The translations under genes were made by a program, and so were the position numbers. Of a DNA stretch of 64,000 bases, positions 18,491 to 29,829 are shown in pieces. This DNA is from Cavia porcellus. Taxonomy: Eukaryota > Chordata > Mammalia > Rodentia > Caviidae. Location: NCBI RefSeq assembly GCF_034190915.1, contig NW_026947489.1, forward strand, positions 63,612,001-63,676,000, in the 5' to 3' direction. Positions within the stretch are counted from its first letter, which is position 1; every line of letters begins with the position of its first letter. The notes beneath the pieces are model-generated. The model had not been told where the DNA came from. It did not search any database and saw only the letters and a program-made list of their open reading frames with translations.

Positions 18491-19060
18491 CAAATCCAGA
18501 ATATAATGAAGTAAATCCTCCAGGTTATATGTCTTAAAATTCCACTAGCTGAAGGACTCGCCAGAAGTAATAAGTGCTTTAATAAATGCCTCACACCATA
18601 AATTTAGTTCAGATGGGACTAAAAGTCAACACAAACCTCATCGTAAGTTTATAGCCACTGGAGACCTACGTACTATTTTGCTGAGCTGGACTCTTCCAAG
18701 CTCTGAAATAAAGTTTCTAATCACATTCCTCTTTTCACCTTTGCACAAAGTTTAGTCCATACTGATGCATATGTGTTTATACATGACATAGAGAGTCTGT
18801 CTCAAAAATAAAATAACAAATTTTTTAAAACATGGTCATTGCTATAGCAAAGATACTTTTAGAAACTGCTACAATTACTTGTACTTGATGTCTATTTATA
18901 TATTCTTGGTTTGCCAGTAACCAGTGCTGCTTTTTTCACTGCAAGTGAAGGTGCTCATGATAATTGGAAAAACTCCAAAGCTATGCAGACAGACATATCC
19001 ATCAGGAAGGAAGAAACCTACTGAATTCTCATCCACTCTCCCTTATTGCTTCCATTACAA
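18491..19060. other. No gene recognised
   Basis: AT-rich sequence with no coding or repeat signal that I can name. Confidence 0.5.
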
Positions 19061-19064
19061 CTAA

Positions 19065-19300
19065 CGTTTATTAAGCTTACTATGTACAAAATTTGGTTGC
19101 TAAACATTTTTGATACATTCTCTTATTTAATTCTTATAAAAAAGCTTATATATTTCATATATTTAAGCCCTCCAACAACTCAACAAGGGGGGTCATAATC
19201 TCCTTATTTTACACTGAAATCTCTGACACTTGGAGAGTTTTAGGCATATTCACTGAAAGCTACCTTTCAGGGAAGAATGTTGGAGACCACTACCCAACAG
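19065..19300 (-). repeat. MIR-like relic
   Basis: Plus-strand 'tttattaagcttactatgtacaaa', 'attctcttatttaattcttataa' and 'aatctccttattttacactgaaa' follow the order expected for a MIR SINE read in reverse. Very diverged. Confidence 0.5.
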
Positions 19301-19359
19301 CTCTGAGCAGGATTTAATTTAACTAATTGGTTTTTTCTATGTTTACCTGTGAATCTCTC

Positions 19360-19785
19360 CTAGGTCTCGGCCCCTTGCCTGGCGATGGGAGCTGATTCAT
19401 AGTAAGTGAATCTCGATGAATCACTGGTCCTGGCTGAGGCCTGTAGTGGCCTGTGAGGCCAGAGATACCTCAAAGGCCACAGCTTCGGACACTTGGCTCA
19501 AACATCAATTAAGTAGATAGACTGCAGCTGCAGGAATTATTCCTACAGTCTCACTCCTACCATGTCTTCATGATAAGACAGTGCTGACATGATTCATTAG
19601 TTGGAGACATCCTTGAAGTGACTCCCAAGGTTCTGCTTATTGTCTGCCCTTTCCTCAGTTTCCCTGCGCTTTGTTGTACCTAATAAATAAAGTGGGCAGT
19701 CCAGAAAGTCTTTGTCTTAGCCCTTGAAGTTTCCATCTCAGCTAAAGGGTTTTGATCCTCCTGGAGCCCTAAAATCGTATCACTT
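19360..19785 (+). repeat. Candidate solo LTR
   Basis: The region carries 'acctaataaataaagtgggc' (poly-A signal) followed by a T/C-rich stretch and 'cctggagccctaaaat', an arrangement seen in LTRs. I cannot find clear TG/CA ends or a target duplication, so this is weak. Confidence 0.3.
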
Positions 19786-20399
19786 GTCGCATTTTATTTA
19801 AACCTCCACGGTACACTCATTTGGGAGATTGGGGATCTAGGTCAGGACTCGATAGAAGAAGACATCTCTTATAACCAGCCATTTCAGCTGGTTATAAGAC
19901 AAATGAGATGGAGACAGTGAGATGGAGTTAAGAGCACAAGCAGTTGATCCTGGGGAATTTGCTGTCAAAGGAAAAAAGCATAAACAGGACTGGACAGAGT
20001 AAGCCCTTGGACCATGATGTTGATCTGTTTGTCATGATGTTGATTTGGAAGACAGCAGGCAGGACAGAGGACTGAACAATGCGGAACACAGAGAGAGATG
20101 ATAAGAAAGTGGGAGGTAGAGCTTTTGCAAATGAGAAGAGGAATCAAGAGATGGAGGGGGAGGAAAAGGGCTGATAAAAGAATGGAGATGTGTTATATAT
20201 GGAGAGAAGTGTTTCCTTCCAACAAGGAAAGAGATCATTATGTCCTGCAAGCATGTACTAATAACAAATAAAGAGTTGAAAAACAAACAATACAGTGGAG
20301 ATCTGACAGTTCTGACCAACTCAACAAGAACTCTGGAGCAAGGATTGCCAATTGAGGGAGATCCACACTGGGCAGAAATATTGGGCCTTGAGTTGCCCT

Positions 20400-20400
<1 letters not shown>

Positions 20401-20436
<36 letters not shown>

Positions 20437-20548
20437 AGACAGAGTCTCACTGTGTAGTGTAGATTCGCCTTGAACTCACAGGGATCCTCCTGCCTCAGCC
20501 TCCTGAATGCTGGGATTACAGGTGTGCACCACCACGTCTACATATTGG
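20401..20548 (-). repeat. B1-type SINE with long A-tail
   Basis: A 35-base T-run on the plus strand is followed by 'gagacagagtctcactgtgtag' and 'cctgcctcagcctcctgaatgctgggattacaggtgtgcaccacc'. The long tail suggests a young copy. Confidence 0.92.
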
Positions 20549-20719
20549 CCCCATTTTGTAACAGCAGTTTTAACTCCTGCTAATCAGAACCAACATGGAG
20601 ACTCTTTTTGCCTACTCATCTGTGAGTGACAGGAACTCAAAGTGCTAAGCAATAGCCATATCCTGGGCAAGCAGAACTCCTGCTGTGTCCTCAGTGATGA
20701 TGACTTTTTAAAAAAGTGA

Positions 20720-20865
20720 CACTAGGATTGAACCCAGGGCTTTCACACTGTGCCCTTTTAAAAAATGTTTTATTTTGAGACAGAGGCTAAGCTGCCAGGG
20801 TTGGGCTTGAATTTGTGATCCTTCTGCCTCAGCTTCCCAGAGTGCTGGTATTACATAGTGATGAC
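20720..20865 (-). repeat. tRNA-derived fragment and B1 fragment
   Basis: 'actaggattgaacccagggctttcac' (20725-20755) is an old tRNA-derived SINE piece. 'attttgagacagaggctaagctgccagg..ccttctgcctcagcttcccagagtgctgg' is a diverged minus-strand B1. Confidence 0.7.
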
Positions 20866-20869
20866 ATTT

Positions 20870-22165
20870 TATTTTATTCCTGCAGCCTACAGCTTCTGTA
20901 TTCCTGCTTTCATGTGACTGTTAAAAGCAGTCTATTCATTAGCCATCCTTCCATTTGCCCTTTGAAATTCTATACTATCTCGAAAACTCTCTTTGGGTCA
21001 ACGCCCTTGGGTACCTTCCATTTTGCTGGTTACTGCATCAATCATGATTGCCTGGCTTCGGGTGGCTATGTGCTGGCCCCCAGCCACGGCAGCTCTTTGT
21101 GACAGACTCTCCCCATGGCCCCCATTCCTTCCCGATGCTGGAGTACCTCTTCCTAGCACATTCCCAATTTCCAGTTTCTACCTAGCCAGGCTGTGGCCAT
21201 GGCGCAACAGACATAGCAGCTGAGCATCTGGTCACGTCTGAAGCTCTGGTACTCTGATTATTAAGTCCAGAGTTTGGTTGTCAGCCTTTTTCTCTTTTCC
21301 CATTGCAGAACTGAGGGCCTCTTGGAAAACTAGCAAAGCAAGGATTCTCTGCCTGCATACTTGGTTGTCATGGTCTTGGCCTTCATGGTCCTTTCCTGCC
21401 CGTTAGCCATCAACTTAGTAATCAGCAGTTCACAGTCCTCACCTGCACTGTTCCCACGTCCCTCTGCCCTTCTCTGCTGTGCTTTTCACAAGTCTGAACT
21501 GCTGCCCCATCCAGGACATTTCCCTCTCATGGAAACATTTCCCCAGCTATCACTGAGCAACTGGGCTGCCACCTCGTACCGCAGACTCTCCGCACCCTTC
21601 TGCCATCTTGGATGGGGTCCTTGTAGGATGGGACATGAGCAGTCCCTGCCCCAGTTCTCTTCTTCTCACCTGCTTTCTCAGACCCTGCTCAGGAACTGTG
21701 CCTAGAAGCTAGGGATGCAGGTGACTTTATTGCAAGAGGGTCGATGCCTTTGAAAGAGGGAACCACATTGTGGCGTTGTGGGGATGCTCAGCAAGCCATG
21801 TGAGAGGACAAAGTCTCAGTGAACACTGTAGAGAGCTCAGGAACACCAAAGGCACAGCAGAGGGGCTCTGCGTGGAGCCTAAGGGCCAGGCCCTGCTACT
21901 CCTGCTGCGCTGCCATGTGTTAGTGGTTTTGTAGGGCCAAAGGCTGAATTCCAGGTTCCTCCTTGGCAGGAGTCAGGAGAAGCTCTGTCCCTGTCACCCC
22001 ATCATATTTACAAGTACTTAGGCATGCTTCCTGCTGCAACAGCCTTTGGTAGGTGATTTAAAAAGACAGCTACTAGCAAATAAAGTAGCTGTGCCCAGAA
22101 GAGGCAGCATGCCATCCGGGCTGAGGGCACGGTCCCGGGGCAGACGTCTGCCCGGGGTGCTTATT
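20870..22165. other. No gene recognised
   Basis: GC content is higher than in neighbouring DNA and several frames are open for 60-115 codons, but none shows a known domain or exon-like boundaries. I see no supported feature. Confidence 0.45.
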
Positions 22166-22169
22166 TAAC

Positions 22170-22325
22170 TTAGCTGCTGACAGCTATTTAATCTTCTGTG
22201 CTCTACTCTTAAAATGGAGATAAAAATTCCTTCTTCAGAAGCTTGGAGAGGGGCTCAACTGAATTATCCTATGGAAAGTACTTAATGCCATTGTCCAGCA
22301 CTTAGTAAGTGCTCCATAGCCACCA
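22170..22325 (+). repeat. MIR SINE
   Basis: 'ctcttaaaatggagataaaaa', 'aggggctcaactgaattatcctatggaaagtac' and 'ccagcacttagtaagtgctccata' follow the plus-strand order of a MIR. Confidence 0.65.
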
Positions 22326-22387
22326 GCCACCTAGGATATCATGGACACACGACTGCACATACCGTATAGAAACATAGCAGAGCAATG

Positions 22388-22672
22388 GATGTGGTAATGC
22401 ACATCTGTAACTTCTACTACATAGAAGGCTGAGGCAGGAAAATGATGAGTTGGATCCCAGTGTGAACAATTTAGTGACTTACTGAGACTCTGACTCAGAA
22501 AACAAAGAAAAGAAGCTGAGCATGGTGAAGCATGCCTGTAACACCACCATTCAGGAGGCCGAAGCAGAAGGATCGCTGAGAGCTCAAGTCCAGCTTGGCT
22601 TACATAGTGAGTGGTGGGTCCAAGGCCAGCCTGAACTACACAGTGAGAACCTGCGTCAAAAAAAAAAGAGGC
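22388..22672 (+). repeat. Two B1-type SINEs in tandem
   Basis: 22388-22505 is diverged ('ggtaatgcacatctgtaacttctac..ggctgaggcaggaaaatgatgag'). 22510-22672 is cleaner and carries the duplicated block 'ttggcttacatagtgagtggtgggtccaaggccagcctgaactacacagtgag'. Both end in A-rich tails. Confidence 0.85.
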
Positions 22673-22734
22673 GGAGGAGGGAGAGAGAAGGAGAAAGAAA
22701 TGGAGCATAGCCCTGAAGTCTAGGGAAAGGAGCT

Positions 22735-22875
22735 GACATTTTATTAGCAACTGCTCCCTGCCAGCTACTACAATAGCTGTTTTCCCATGATATCCCTTTA
22801 ATCTTTACAAGACCCTATTAACCAGTCATTACTATTTGCATTTTACATAGGAGGAAAAGAAAGCTGGGAATAATC
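22735..22875 (-). repeat. MIR-like relic
   Basis: 'tgatatccctttaatctttacaagaccctatta' and 'tttgcattttacataggaggaaa' match a reversed MIR. Diverged. Confidence 0.5.
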
Positions 22876-22971
22876 AGTTTATCCTCAAAGTGGCAATAAC
22901 TTATTAGCAACCATCTGAATAATGAATGAGTTTTGTCCTCACATTTTATTTTATCATTTTTACTGTTTCTT

Positions 22972-23120
22972 TCTTCTTCTTCTTCTTCTTCTTCTTTTTT
23001 TTTTTTTTTTTTGTTTTTTTTGGCTTTTTGAGACAGGATCTCGCTATGTAGTTCAGGCCTCAAACTCATAGTGACCTTCCTGCTGGGATTACAGGGATGC
23101 ATCACTACACCCAACAGTCC
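22972..23120 (-). repeat. B1-type SINE with TTC/T-run tail
   Basis: A TTC run and T-run on the plus strand are followed by 'gagacaggatctcgctatgtagttcaggcctcaaactca' and 'ctgctgggattacagggatgcatcactac'. It lacks part of the middle. Confidence 0.85.
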
Positions 23121-23526
23121 TCACATTTTAAAATAACTGGAAGTCATCTTGGAAAGATCTTGTCGCATCCCTGGACCACAGGGTCCAAATGGCAAATGCA
23201 GTTTCCCTGTGGATTCCCATGCCAGTTAGGCTGTGCTCTCTCCGTCTCCTATACTGTGGTGCCCACCTCGTGTGGACAGTGAGTGATGGGAAGGGCTTGG
23301 CATGCGTGCACTGGCCTTTGCTCAGCTAACAGCACCGTGGTTTTCCAGAAACAGACCCACCACTCACTATGTAGGCCAAGCTGGACTTGAGCTTTCATTC
23401 ATTAGAGTAAATACAATTGAAAGAGGCCATTATTTTGGATTGAGTTCTTGCACTCCTCCAGACACCATGCGAGGTGTCATACAATCACACTGAATTTAGA
23501 AACAAGTTGGGAAAAATGGTATAAGG

Positions 23527-23635
23527 TATGTGTGTGATCCCAGCACTCAGGAGGCTGAGGCAGGAGAATTGCTGTGAGTTTAAGACCAGCTTGAACTACA
23601 TAATGAGACCATGTCTTACAAAGAAAGAAAGAAAG
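23527..23635 (+). repeat. B1-type SINE
   Basis: 'gatcccagcactcaggaggctgaggcaggagaattgctgtgagttta' and 'gaactacataatgagaccatgtctta', then a GAAA tail that became an insertion target twice. Confidence 0.9.
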
Positions 23636-23641
23636 AAGCTA

Positions 23642-23930
23642 GTTTTTTTTTTAAATTTTATTTAAGGAGAAAAATGAAAAAAAAAAAACAGAAAAAGGGT
23701 ACAAGTTATACAGAATTTCAGAAAAAATAAACAGTAGAAAATCACTACTTAATTACATATTGTCATCTTAGAAATAGTTGTTGAAGTTACAAAATTAAAG
23801 CATATAGAGGGGACATTCAAACAGTGAGACTGCAAACAGTTTTGTTTAATGATCCAACAAAACTCAGTAATATGGTTATCTATCTTATACACTTAAATAT
23901 ATATGCAGTTATATCTTTTAGAGAACTTGA
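23642..23930 (-). mobile_element. 5'-truncated tail of the ORF1-only L1 family
   Basis: This is about 290 bases matching the 3' ends of copies A and B ('aaattttatttaaggagaaaa', 'ggtacaagttatacag', 'cactacttaattacatattgtcatc'). It is flanked by GAAAGAAGCTAGTTTTTT at about 23628 and 23931, a target duplication that confirms this as a separate insertion with the T-run end at 23642. Confidence 0.88.
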
Positions 23931-23940
23931 AAGAAGCTAG

Positions 23941-24056
23941 TTTTTTGGGGGGTTTTTTTGTCTTTTTCCTTTTTATCGGTACCAGGGATCGAACTCACGA
24001 CTCCCTGCTTGCAAGGTGGGTGCTTATGCCACTGAGCTAAATCCCCAGCCCCAAAA
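23941..24056 (-). repeat. tRNA-Ala-like SINE
   Basis: The plus-strand text 'tttttatcggtaccagggatcgaactcacgactccctgcttgcaaggtgggtgcttatgccactgagctaaatccccagcccc' is flanked by AGAAGCTAGTTTT on both sides, the same target used by the preceding insertion. Confidence 0.92.
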
Positions 24057-24639
24057 GAAGCTAGTTTTAAAAAATAAAATAATACACAAAACCCTCAGGA
24101 TATTCACAAATACTAATCCAAAGGGACTCAGTCAACCTGCAATGGCATGAGAAAGTTCCTTTTGCTTGATTCCTATAAGGAAACTAACTGAAATGAGAAA
24201 TCTGCTTTCTGTTTCCTGTTTCTGCTTTCTTCAGCCTTTTTTTCCTGTAAAACCCACCGCACACTGGTCAGCTCAATAGAAAGTCTGTTTTGTTTTGTTT
24301 TGTTTTTGTAGAGGATGCTGACTGATTGATGAATTACTAATAGAAGCCAACTAGATCTTTAAACTGAATGTATTTTTCAGCAGTGCCATAAACCAATCAA
24401 TGCTTCCTTCTTTCAGATACCTTGAGCTGGGTTTCTGTAACTCGAAACTAACTCCTTTCTAATAGTCATTCACTCAGTCACTCAGCATTGAATACTTCCA
24501 GTATGCTGAAGACTTTTCTGATGAGCCCATATTGGAATGAAAGAAACAGGGGAGTCAAAGATGACTCCAAAACTGCTGACCTTACCAGCTGGAAGTTTGA
24601 GATAAAATTGCAGCACTTTTAAAATAAAATCTGAGGTGC

Positions 24640-24930
24640 TATGTTAGCTTTCCATTGCTACAATAAAATGCTGGCAATAATGAACTTATAAAGAGGAAAA
24701 GGTCATTTTAGCTCACAGTTTTGCAGGTCCCTGTCCATGATCAACCAGCCCATTTCTTTTGGCCTGTGGTATTGAGGCAGGAGATTAGGGCGTGGCCAGT
24801 TGGCTGGGCAAGTGGGTGTGACTGGTCAATCATGGAGATTTAGAATGCCTGTGCCATAGCCCTGTACATGGGACCAATCAGAGACTGTGATCTTCAATTC
24901 TTCTGGCAGGAAATCCAGCAGGTTTTTGAT
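24640..24930 (-). repeat. Possible MaLR LTR
   Basis: 'atgttagctttccattgctacaataaaatgc..cttataaagaggaaaaggtcattttagctcacagtttt' resembles the 3' end of a mammalian-apparent LTR read in reverse. The rest is unclear. Confidence 0.45.
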
Positions 24931-26035
24931 AGGATGGCCTAGATTTGACATCAGAGTGGGGGACACAAGAGACAGCCACCATTAAGTTTGCAGCCACTGC
25001 ACTCTCTCAGGGGCTTGCTTTGCACACTGAAGAGCATACTTCTTTTCCTACTTTTAATAAATGTAAAACCTCACTACCTTTTGCACTTGTATGGGCCAAT
25101 TTTTTGTTCAGGACAACAAGAAACTAGAAAAACTCTCTAGCAGGAGCCTGAGCATCCCAGAACCCAGAAAACCATGTGACAGCACATCATGGCGGGGACA
25201 GGTGGAAGAGCAAGATAACTCACTTCCTGGCCAGGGACTGCAGGTTTGTTGTGATCCAAACGCTCATCTCCAAAGGTTAACTAGGAGGCTCCCGAAAGCT
25301 CTTGTGGGTTTATAGTGGGTAAACTGATTGGCCTTTATCGGGGGAAGAATGTGCTGAGTGAGAGGGGAAGGCAGTGGGGATAGCTGAGGAGCCTTCAGGA
25401 TTATCACCTAAGCAGCCAGGGCACACAGCCACGTCCTGTGAGTTAGGCTTCTTCTCTGATGTTGCCCAGGATTAGACAACAACACAGCCTCTGTCAGTTT
25501 GCGTTTCTGTCTTTTTGATGGAGCCAGTTACCTACAGTCGCTTTGGACCTGGGATTTTGGCCATCAGCTGTCCCCCAGTAGATACACAGAATTGGTGATA
25601 TTTTGGTATTGATACCAGGCATTTTGGGGTGATATTAGGATGGTGATTGTTAAAAGTTCTGATTCTTTGGAAATTAATTTTGATGGGAAAGTATTAAATA
25701 TGACAAGATACTAAGAACCTGAAAGGGTCTAGACAAAAGCTCAAAAGACAAACTTCTAAATAGGGACAAAATCTGCATTAACACACCAACTCTTCTTGTC
25801 TTTCTTGATGAATATTTTTTTTTGGCCATGAAATCTGGGTTATTACGGTGACATGGTTAAGAAGCAGAGTCAGACAGGATGTTGAGATGTGACACAGAGA
25901 AAAGGTTTTTGAGTCTACAAATGTACCCTTAAAAATGACTCAATGCATCACATGTGGGCTCCTTTTTTAGTTTATCTCCATGAGGGCAAAAACACCTCCC
26001 CAGTGACTCTGTCTGACTGGTCTCTGTTGTCATTG
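24931..26035. other. No gene recognised
   Basis: Open frames are short and unrelated to any domain I know. No repeat could be named with confidence. Confidence 0.45.
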
Positions 26036-26039
26036 CCAC

Positions 26040-26195
26040 ATTTCCTTGGCACTTTCTAATGTTAGACATTGTGCTAACCTTTCTACATATTTTATTCCAT
26101 TTGCCTCTCACATACACACAAATCTACAAAGTAGAAGCTGTCACGATTCTTACTTCATAGAGACAAAATCAAGGCTTAATCTCAGCATACTTAAG
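26040..26195 (-). repeat. MIR-like relic
   Basis: 'gacattgtgctaacctttctacatattttattccattt' and 'gattcttacttcatagagacaaaa' fit a reversed MIR. Confidence 0.5.
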
Positions 26196-26589
26196 ACCTT
26201 GGCATCCAGATGGCGGCCACTAGCAAAGGCCCTGAGAAGGAAGGACAAACAAACCCAGTTAAGAGCAATTTAACAAAGGTGAAGTGTACTTATCTGAGAA
26301 GAGGAGGATGCAGAGACCAGGACACAGGCTAACAAACATATTCTGACCCAGTAGAACTCCCATTCATTTGAATTTGGTTTCCTTTCATGAGTTGTGCATG
26401 TGTTGGTACCAAGAAATACAATTGTGAATAGAACCAACTTGCCAGCTATTGAGAGATAACCCAAATATTTTTGACATAATGTAATACAAAGCAGTGTTTC
26501 CATTTTTTCCCCTAAAGATGGCAATCCTGGCCTGCTTGTTAAATATACATAGTAGCAGCCTTCTATGGAAAACCTGAAGTTCTAGAAAC

Positions 26590-26952
26590 TGTTTGCTTTG
26601 TTTTTTGCTATACTGAGGATTGAATCTAGAACCTTCTCACTGAGTATCATCCCCAACTTTTTTTTTTTTTATTTTGAGACAAGGTCTCACTAAGTTGCCC
26701 AGGCTGTGCTCACATTTGACATGCTCCCATATTACAGGCATGCACTACCACATCCAGTTTGGAATCTGACTTTTTAAATTCCAATCTTAATTTTTGTTTG
26801 TTTTCAAACAGGGTCTCGCTATGTATGTAGTCCAGCCTGGCTTTGAACTCACTGTGTAGCCCAGGCTGGCCTCACTGTGTAGCCACAGTGATCCTCCCGT
26901 CTTAGACTCCTTAGCGCCAACACTATAGGTGTGCACTGCCGTGTCGCTCTTG
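26590..26952 (-). repeat. Old tRNA-derived SINE and two B1-type SINEs
   Basis: 26590-26655 'tactgaggattgaatctagaacctt' is a relic tRNA-derived copy. 26660-26762 is a diverged B1. 26796-26952 is a B1 with the block 'gtagcccaggctggcctc' repeated, both minus strand. Confidence 0.8.
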
Positions 26953-27861
26953 GAATCTGTTTTTTAACAAACATTACAGTTGAGTCTTTATTCAGGAAAA
27001 TGTGGGAGGCGTCAATGTATACATCTGAGTGCTCTCACAAACCAAAGCAGTAAGTCGACACAGCCCGCAGCCCAGGGAGTAGAGAATGGCTTCATAGATG
27101 AGGTGACAGCTAAGAGGTGTGGGATCAGCAGCTGCTCCCTCCCAGCAGGCAAGTCCCAAGGTGTGACAGTGTGAACAGCACTGACCTACTTGAGAGGCTG
27201 AGAGAAATCAGACACCGCAAAACCCCAAATATCCAGAGAGCGACAGCAAGCGAGATGGCCCAAGAGAAACGGGTCCCATGGAGGAACACCCTGGAAACCC
27301 AGGCCCAGACCCTGAGACTTGTGGAGTAGAGTGCCATGCTTTTATTTCATTTTATTTTTTGGTATCAGGCAGGCACCATCTGCTGACCTATATTCCCAGC
27401 CCTGCCATGGCTTTTATAGTTTTGATGTGTTATGTTATTTAGGATATTTACTGATGATGTCTTATTTATTTCTGTCATATTTTATGATCTATTTTTCCTA
27501 TGTTCCTATAATAATTCTAAATACCTTCATATAATTCTACATGTTCTATCTTAATATACAGACCTAACTGTGTGCGTGTCATACATGAAGTCTCTGGACA
27601 TTTCCTGAAATCAGACAGAACATATCAGAGGAATGGGACTGTAGTTTCTCTTGCTCTAAGCAGCAGAGTGTTGGCCACACTGCCCGATGTAGCTGTTGGC
27701 CTGAGTGGGGGGACTCTGGATGACAGAGAGGAATGAGAGGACCTGGGGTAGAGCAGTGGGGACAGCCATCTCTTCCTTCATGACACCCTCTCTCTTCAAG
27801 CGAGAGTTTTCTACCTTTTTTTTTGCTTGATACTTTTTTGTTTTGTTTTGTTTGTTTTGTT

Positions 27862-27990
27862 TAAAAATTTTTGAGACAGGATCTCCCTGTGTAGCCCAGG
27901 CTGCCCTCACACTTGCATAATCCTCCTGCCTCAGCCTCCCGGGTTCTGGAATTACAGGTGTGTGCCACCATACCCAGCATCGAATCAAAG
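27862..27990 (-). repeat. B1-type SINE
   Basis: 'ttgagacaggatctccctgtgtagcccaggctgccctc', 'cctcctgcctcagcctcccgggttctggaattacaggtgtgtgccaccatacc' on the plus strand. Confidence 0.9.
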
Positions 27991-28084
27991 GATTTTCTAC
28001 TTTGTTTTTAGAAGACTAAAGATTTTTTTATGCAAAGCCAGATCTAAATGTTTAGGTATACACTATGAAACCCAAAAGTGTTGT

Positions 28085-28300
28085 GCTGTTTTGTTTTTTG
28101 TTACTGGTGATCAAACTCATAGCCTCGAGCTTGCCAGGCAGGGTTTATGCCACTAAGCTAAATCCCTGACCCTCCAAAAGTGGTTTTTTTTTTTGTCTTT
28201 TTCCTTTTTTTTTTTATCAGTACTGGGGATTGAACTCACGACTGCCTGCTTGCAAGGCAGGCACTTATGCTGCTGAGCTAAATCTCCAGCCCCCCAAAAG
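28085..28300 (-). repeat. Two tRNA-Ala-like SINEs in a row
   Basis: 28085-28172 and 28182-28300 are both minus-strand, ending 'gctaaatccctgaccct' and 'gctaaatctccagcccc'. The second is flanked by CCCAAAAGTG and CCAAAAGTG phrases, a probable target duplication, and keeps the TGC anticodon-like loop. Confidence 0.9.
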
Positions 28301-28399
28301 TGTTTTTAAGCAGTGTTCTTCACTGCTTTTTAATCAGAAAGCGTTAGAACTGTATTAATTAAAGGCCAGCTATGAGCTGGGACAAGCCCTGCCCCAGGA

Positions 28400-28655
28400 G
28401 GTCCTCTCTGCTGCCCCTCCCCTCCTTTAGCTTCCGCTTCTCCCCTGTGCTTCAGGGCCCCTGAGCGTGTCTAACTGTGCTGCGTGTGCACGTTATATGT
28501 GATCTCGTACTGTGTTTATTATGGCACCTCATATGCTTCCTTGTCTGCCTCCTCCAACTCACTGAAGGTAAAGAATGTGATTCATCATTTTTTATCCAGG
28601 AGAATGACCAAAGTCATGTCATAAGCAGTCAGTAAATGCTGTCTTGATTGAAAAG
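28400..28655 (+). repeat. L2 3'-end relic
   Basis: 'cttagcttccgcttctcccctgtgcttcagggcccctgagc', 'ctcactgaaggtaaagaatgtgattcatc' and 'cagtcagtaaatgctg' follow L2 3' order. Diverged. Confidence 0.5.
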
Positions 28656-28927
28656 AAGACATTGAGAGGAAAAATACTGTATTTATTCTGGGGAACTATA
28701 CATTTTATGATCAGACCTTTTGACTGCTCTGAACCAATTTCAAGAATAAATGCTTTGTTTTTTTACCAGCCTACAAGCTAGTATCTGACCTGATTGAGAA
28801 CTCAGATATGTGCACCTTTGTTAATGCAAGCCAATTTAGAAAATTCATGGTTATAGCTGGGATACAGCACATTTAAGCTGTACAGTTCACCGGGGATTTA
28901 TTGGGCTGCTATGAAAATGGATGTATA

Positions 28928-29063
28928 GCCGGGCAATAGTAGCGCGTGCTTATAATTCCAGCACTTGGGAGGCTGAGGCAGGAGAATCCTTACAAGTCTG
29001 AGGCCAGCCTGGGTTACAAAATGAGTTCAAAAGCAGCCTGAACTACACAGTGAGACTCTGCTT

Positions 29064-29102
<39 letters not shown>
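28928..29102 (+). repeat. B1-type SINE and (CA)n
   Basis: A B1 with duplicated middle ('ctacacagtgagactctgcttcaaa') whose tail has become a (CA)17-type microsatellite at 29068-29101. Confidence 0.9.
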
Positions 29103-29103
<1 letters not shown>

Positions 29104-29129
29104 GGAAAGAAAAGAAAGAAAATGTATGT

Positions 29130-29345
29130 ACAAATACAAATACCTGACCAAAGCCCATGTGTGTATGTACTCATAAATGGCATCGCTAGATCATATGGTA
29201 ATTCTGTTAAATTATTTGAGAAACTGCTTACTGTTTCCCACAGCAGCCTCACTATTTCACATTCCCAGTGTCGGTGCACAAGGATTTCAGTTCCTCAGCA
29301 CTTTCCCTATACTTAAGTAGAATTTTAAACTATATAGGATTTGAT
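29130..29345 (-). mobile_element. L1 3'-end relic
   Basis: 'catcgctagatcatatggtaattctgttaa', 'aaactgcttactgtttcccacagcagcctcac' and 'cattcccagtgtcggtgcacaagg' match the complement of an older L1 3' region. Confidence 0.7.
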
Positions 29346-29379
29346 TATTTAACAAGTTTTCTAACTTCATCTTTTTCCT

Positions 29380-29825
29380 TTTTTTCTGTAATACTGGAGA
29401 CTGAACCTAATCTAGCACATGGTAGATATGTGCTCCACCACTGAGCTACATTTCCAGCTCTTTTTAAAAAAATTTATTTCAAAACTGGGCATAAGGGTAA
29501 ATATCAGCAATTGCCAGCATTTGGGAGGCTGAACCAAGGAGGATTGCTGTGATTTCAAGGCCAGTTTGAACTACATAGTCTCAAAATAGATAGATAGATA
29601 GATGGCAAAAAATTTTATTTTGAGACAGGGTCTCACTGAACTGCTCAGGTTGACCTTGAAACTTGTGATCCTCCTGCCTCAGCCTGCAGAGCAGCTGAGC
29701 TCATAGGCATGTGTCACCATACCTGACTAATCTCATGGTTTTTTTTTATCGGTACCAGGGATCGAACTCACGACCGCCTGCTTGCAAGGCAGGTGCACAT
29801 GCCGCTGAGCTAAATCCCCAGCCCC
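29380..29825. repeat. SINE cluster: tRNA-derived, B1 (+), B1 (-), tRNA-Ala-like (-)
   Basis: 29380-29460 is an old minus-strand tRNA-derived copy. 29480-29600 is a plus-strand B1 ending in a GATA run. 29610-29735 is a minus-strand B1. 29738-29825 is a clean minus-strand tRNA-Ala-like SINE; CTAATCTC phrases flank it (about 29727 and 29826) and look like its target duplication. Confidence 0.85.
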
Positions 29826-29829
29826 TAAT

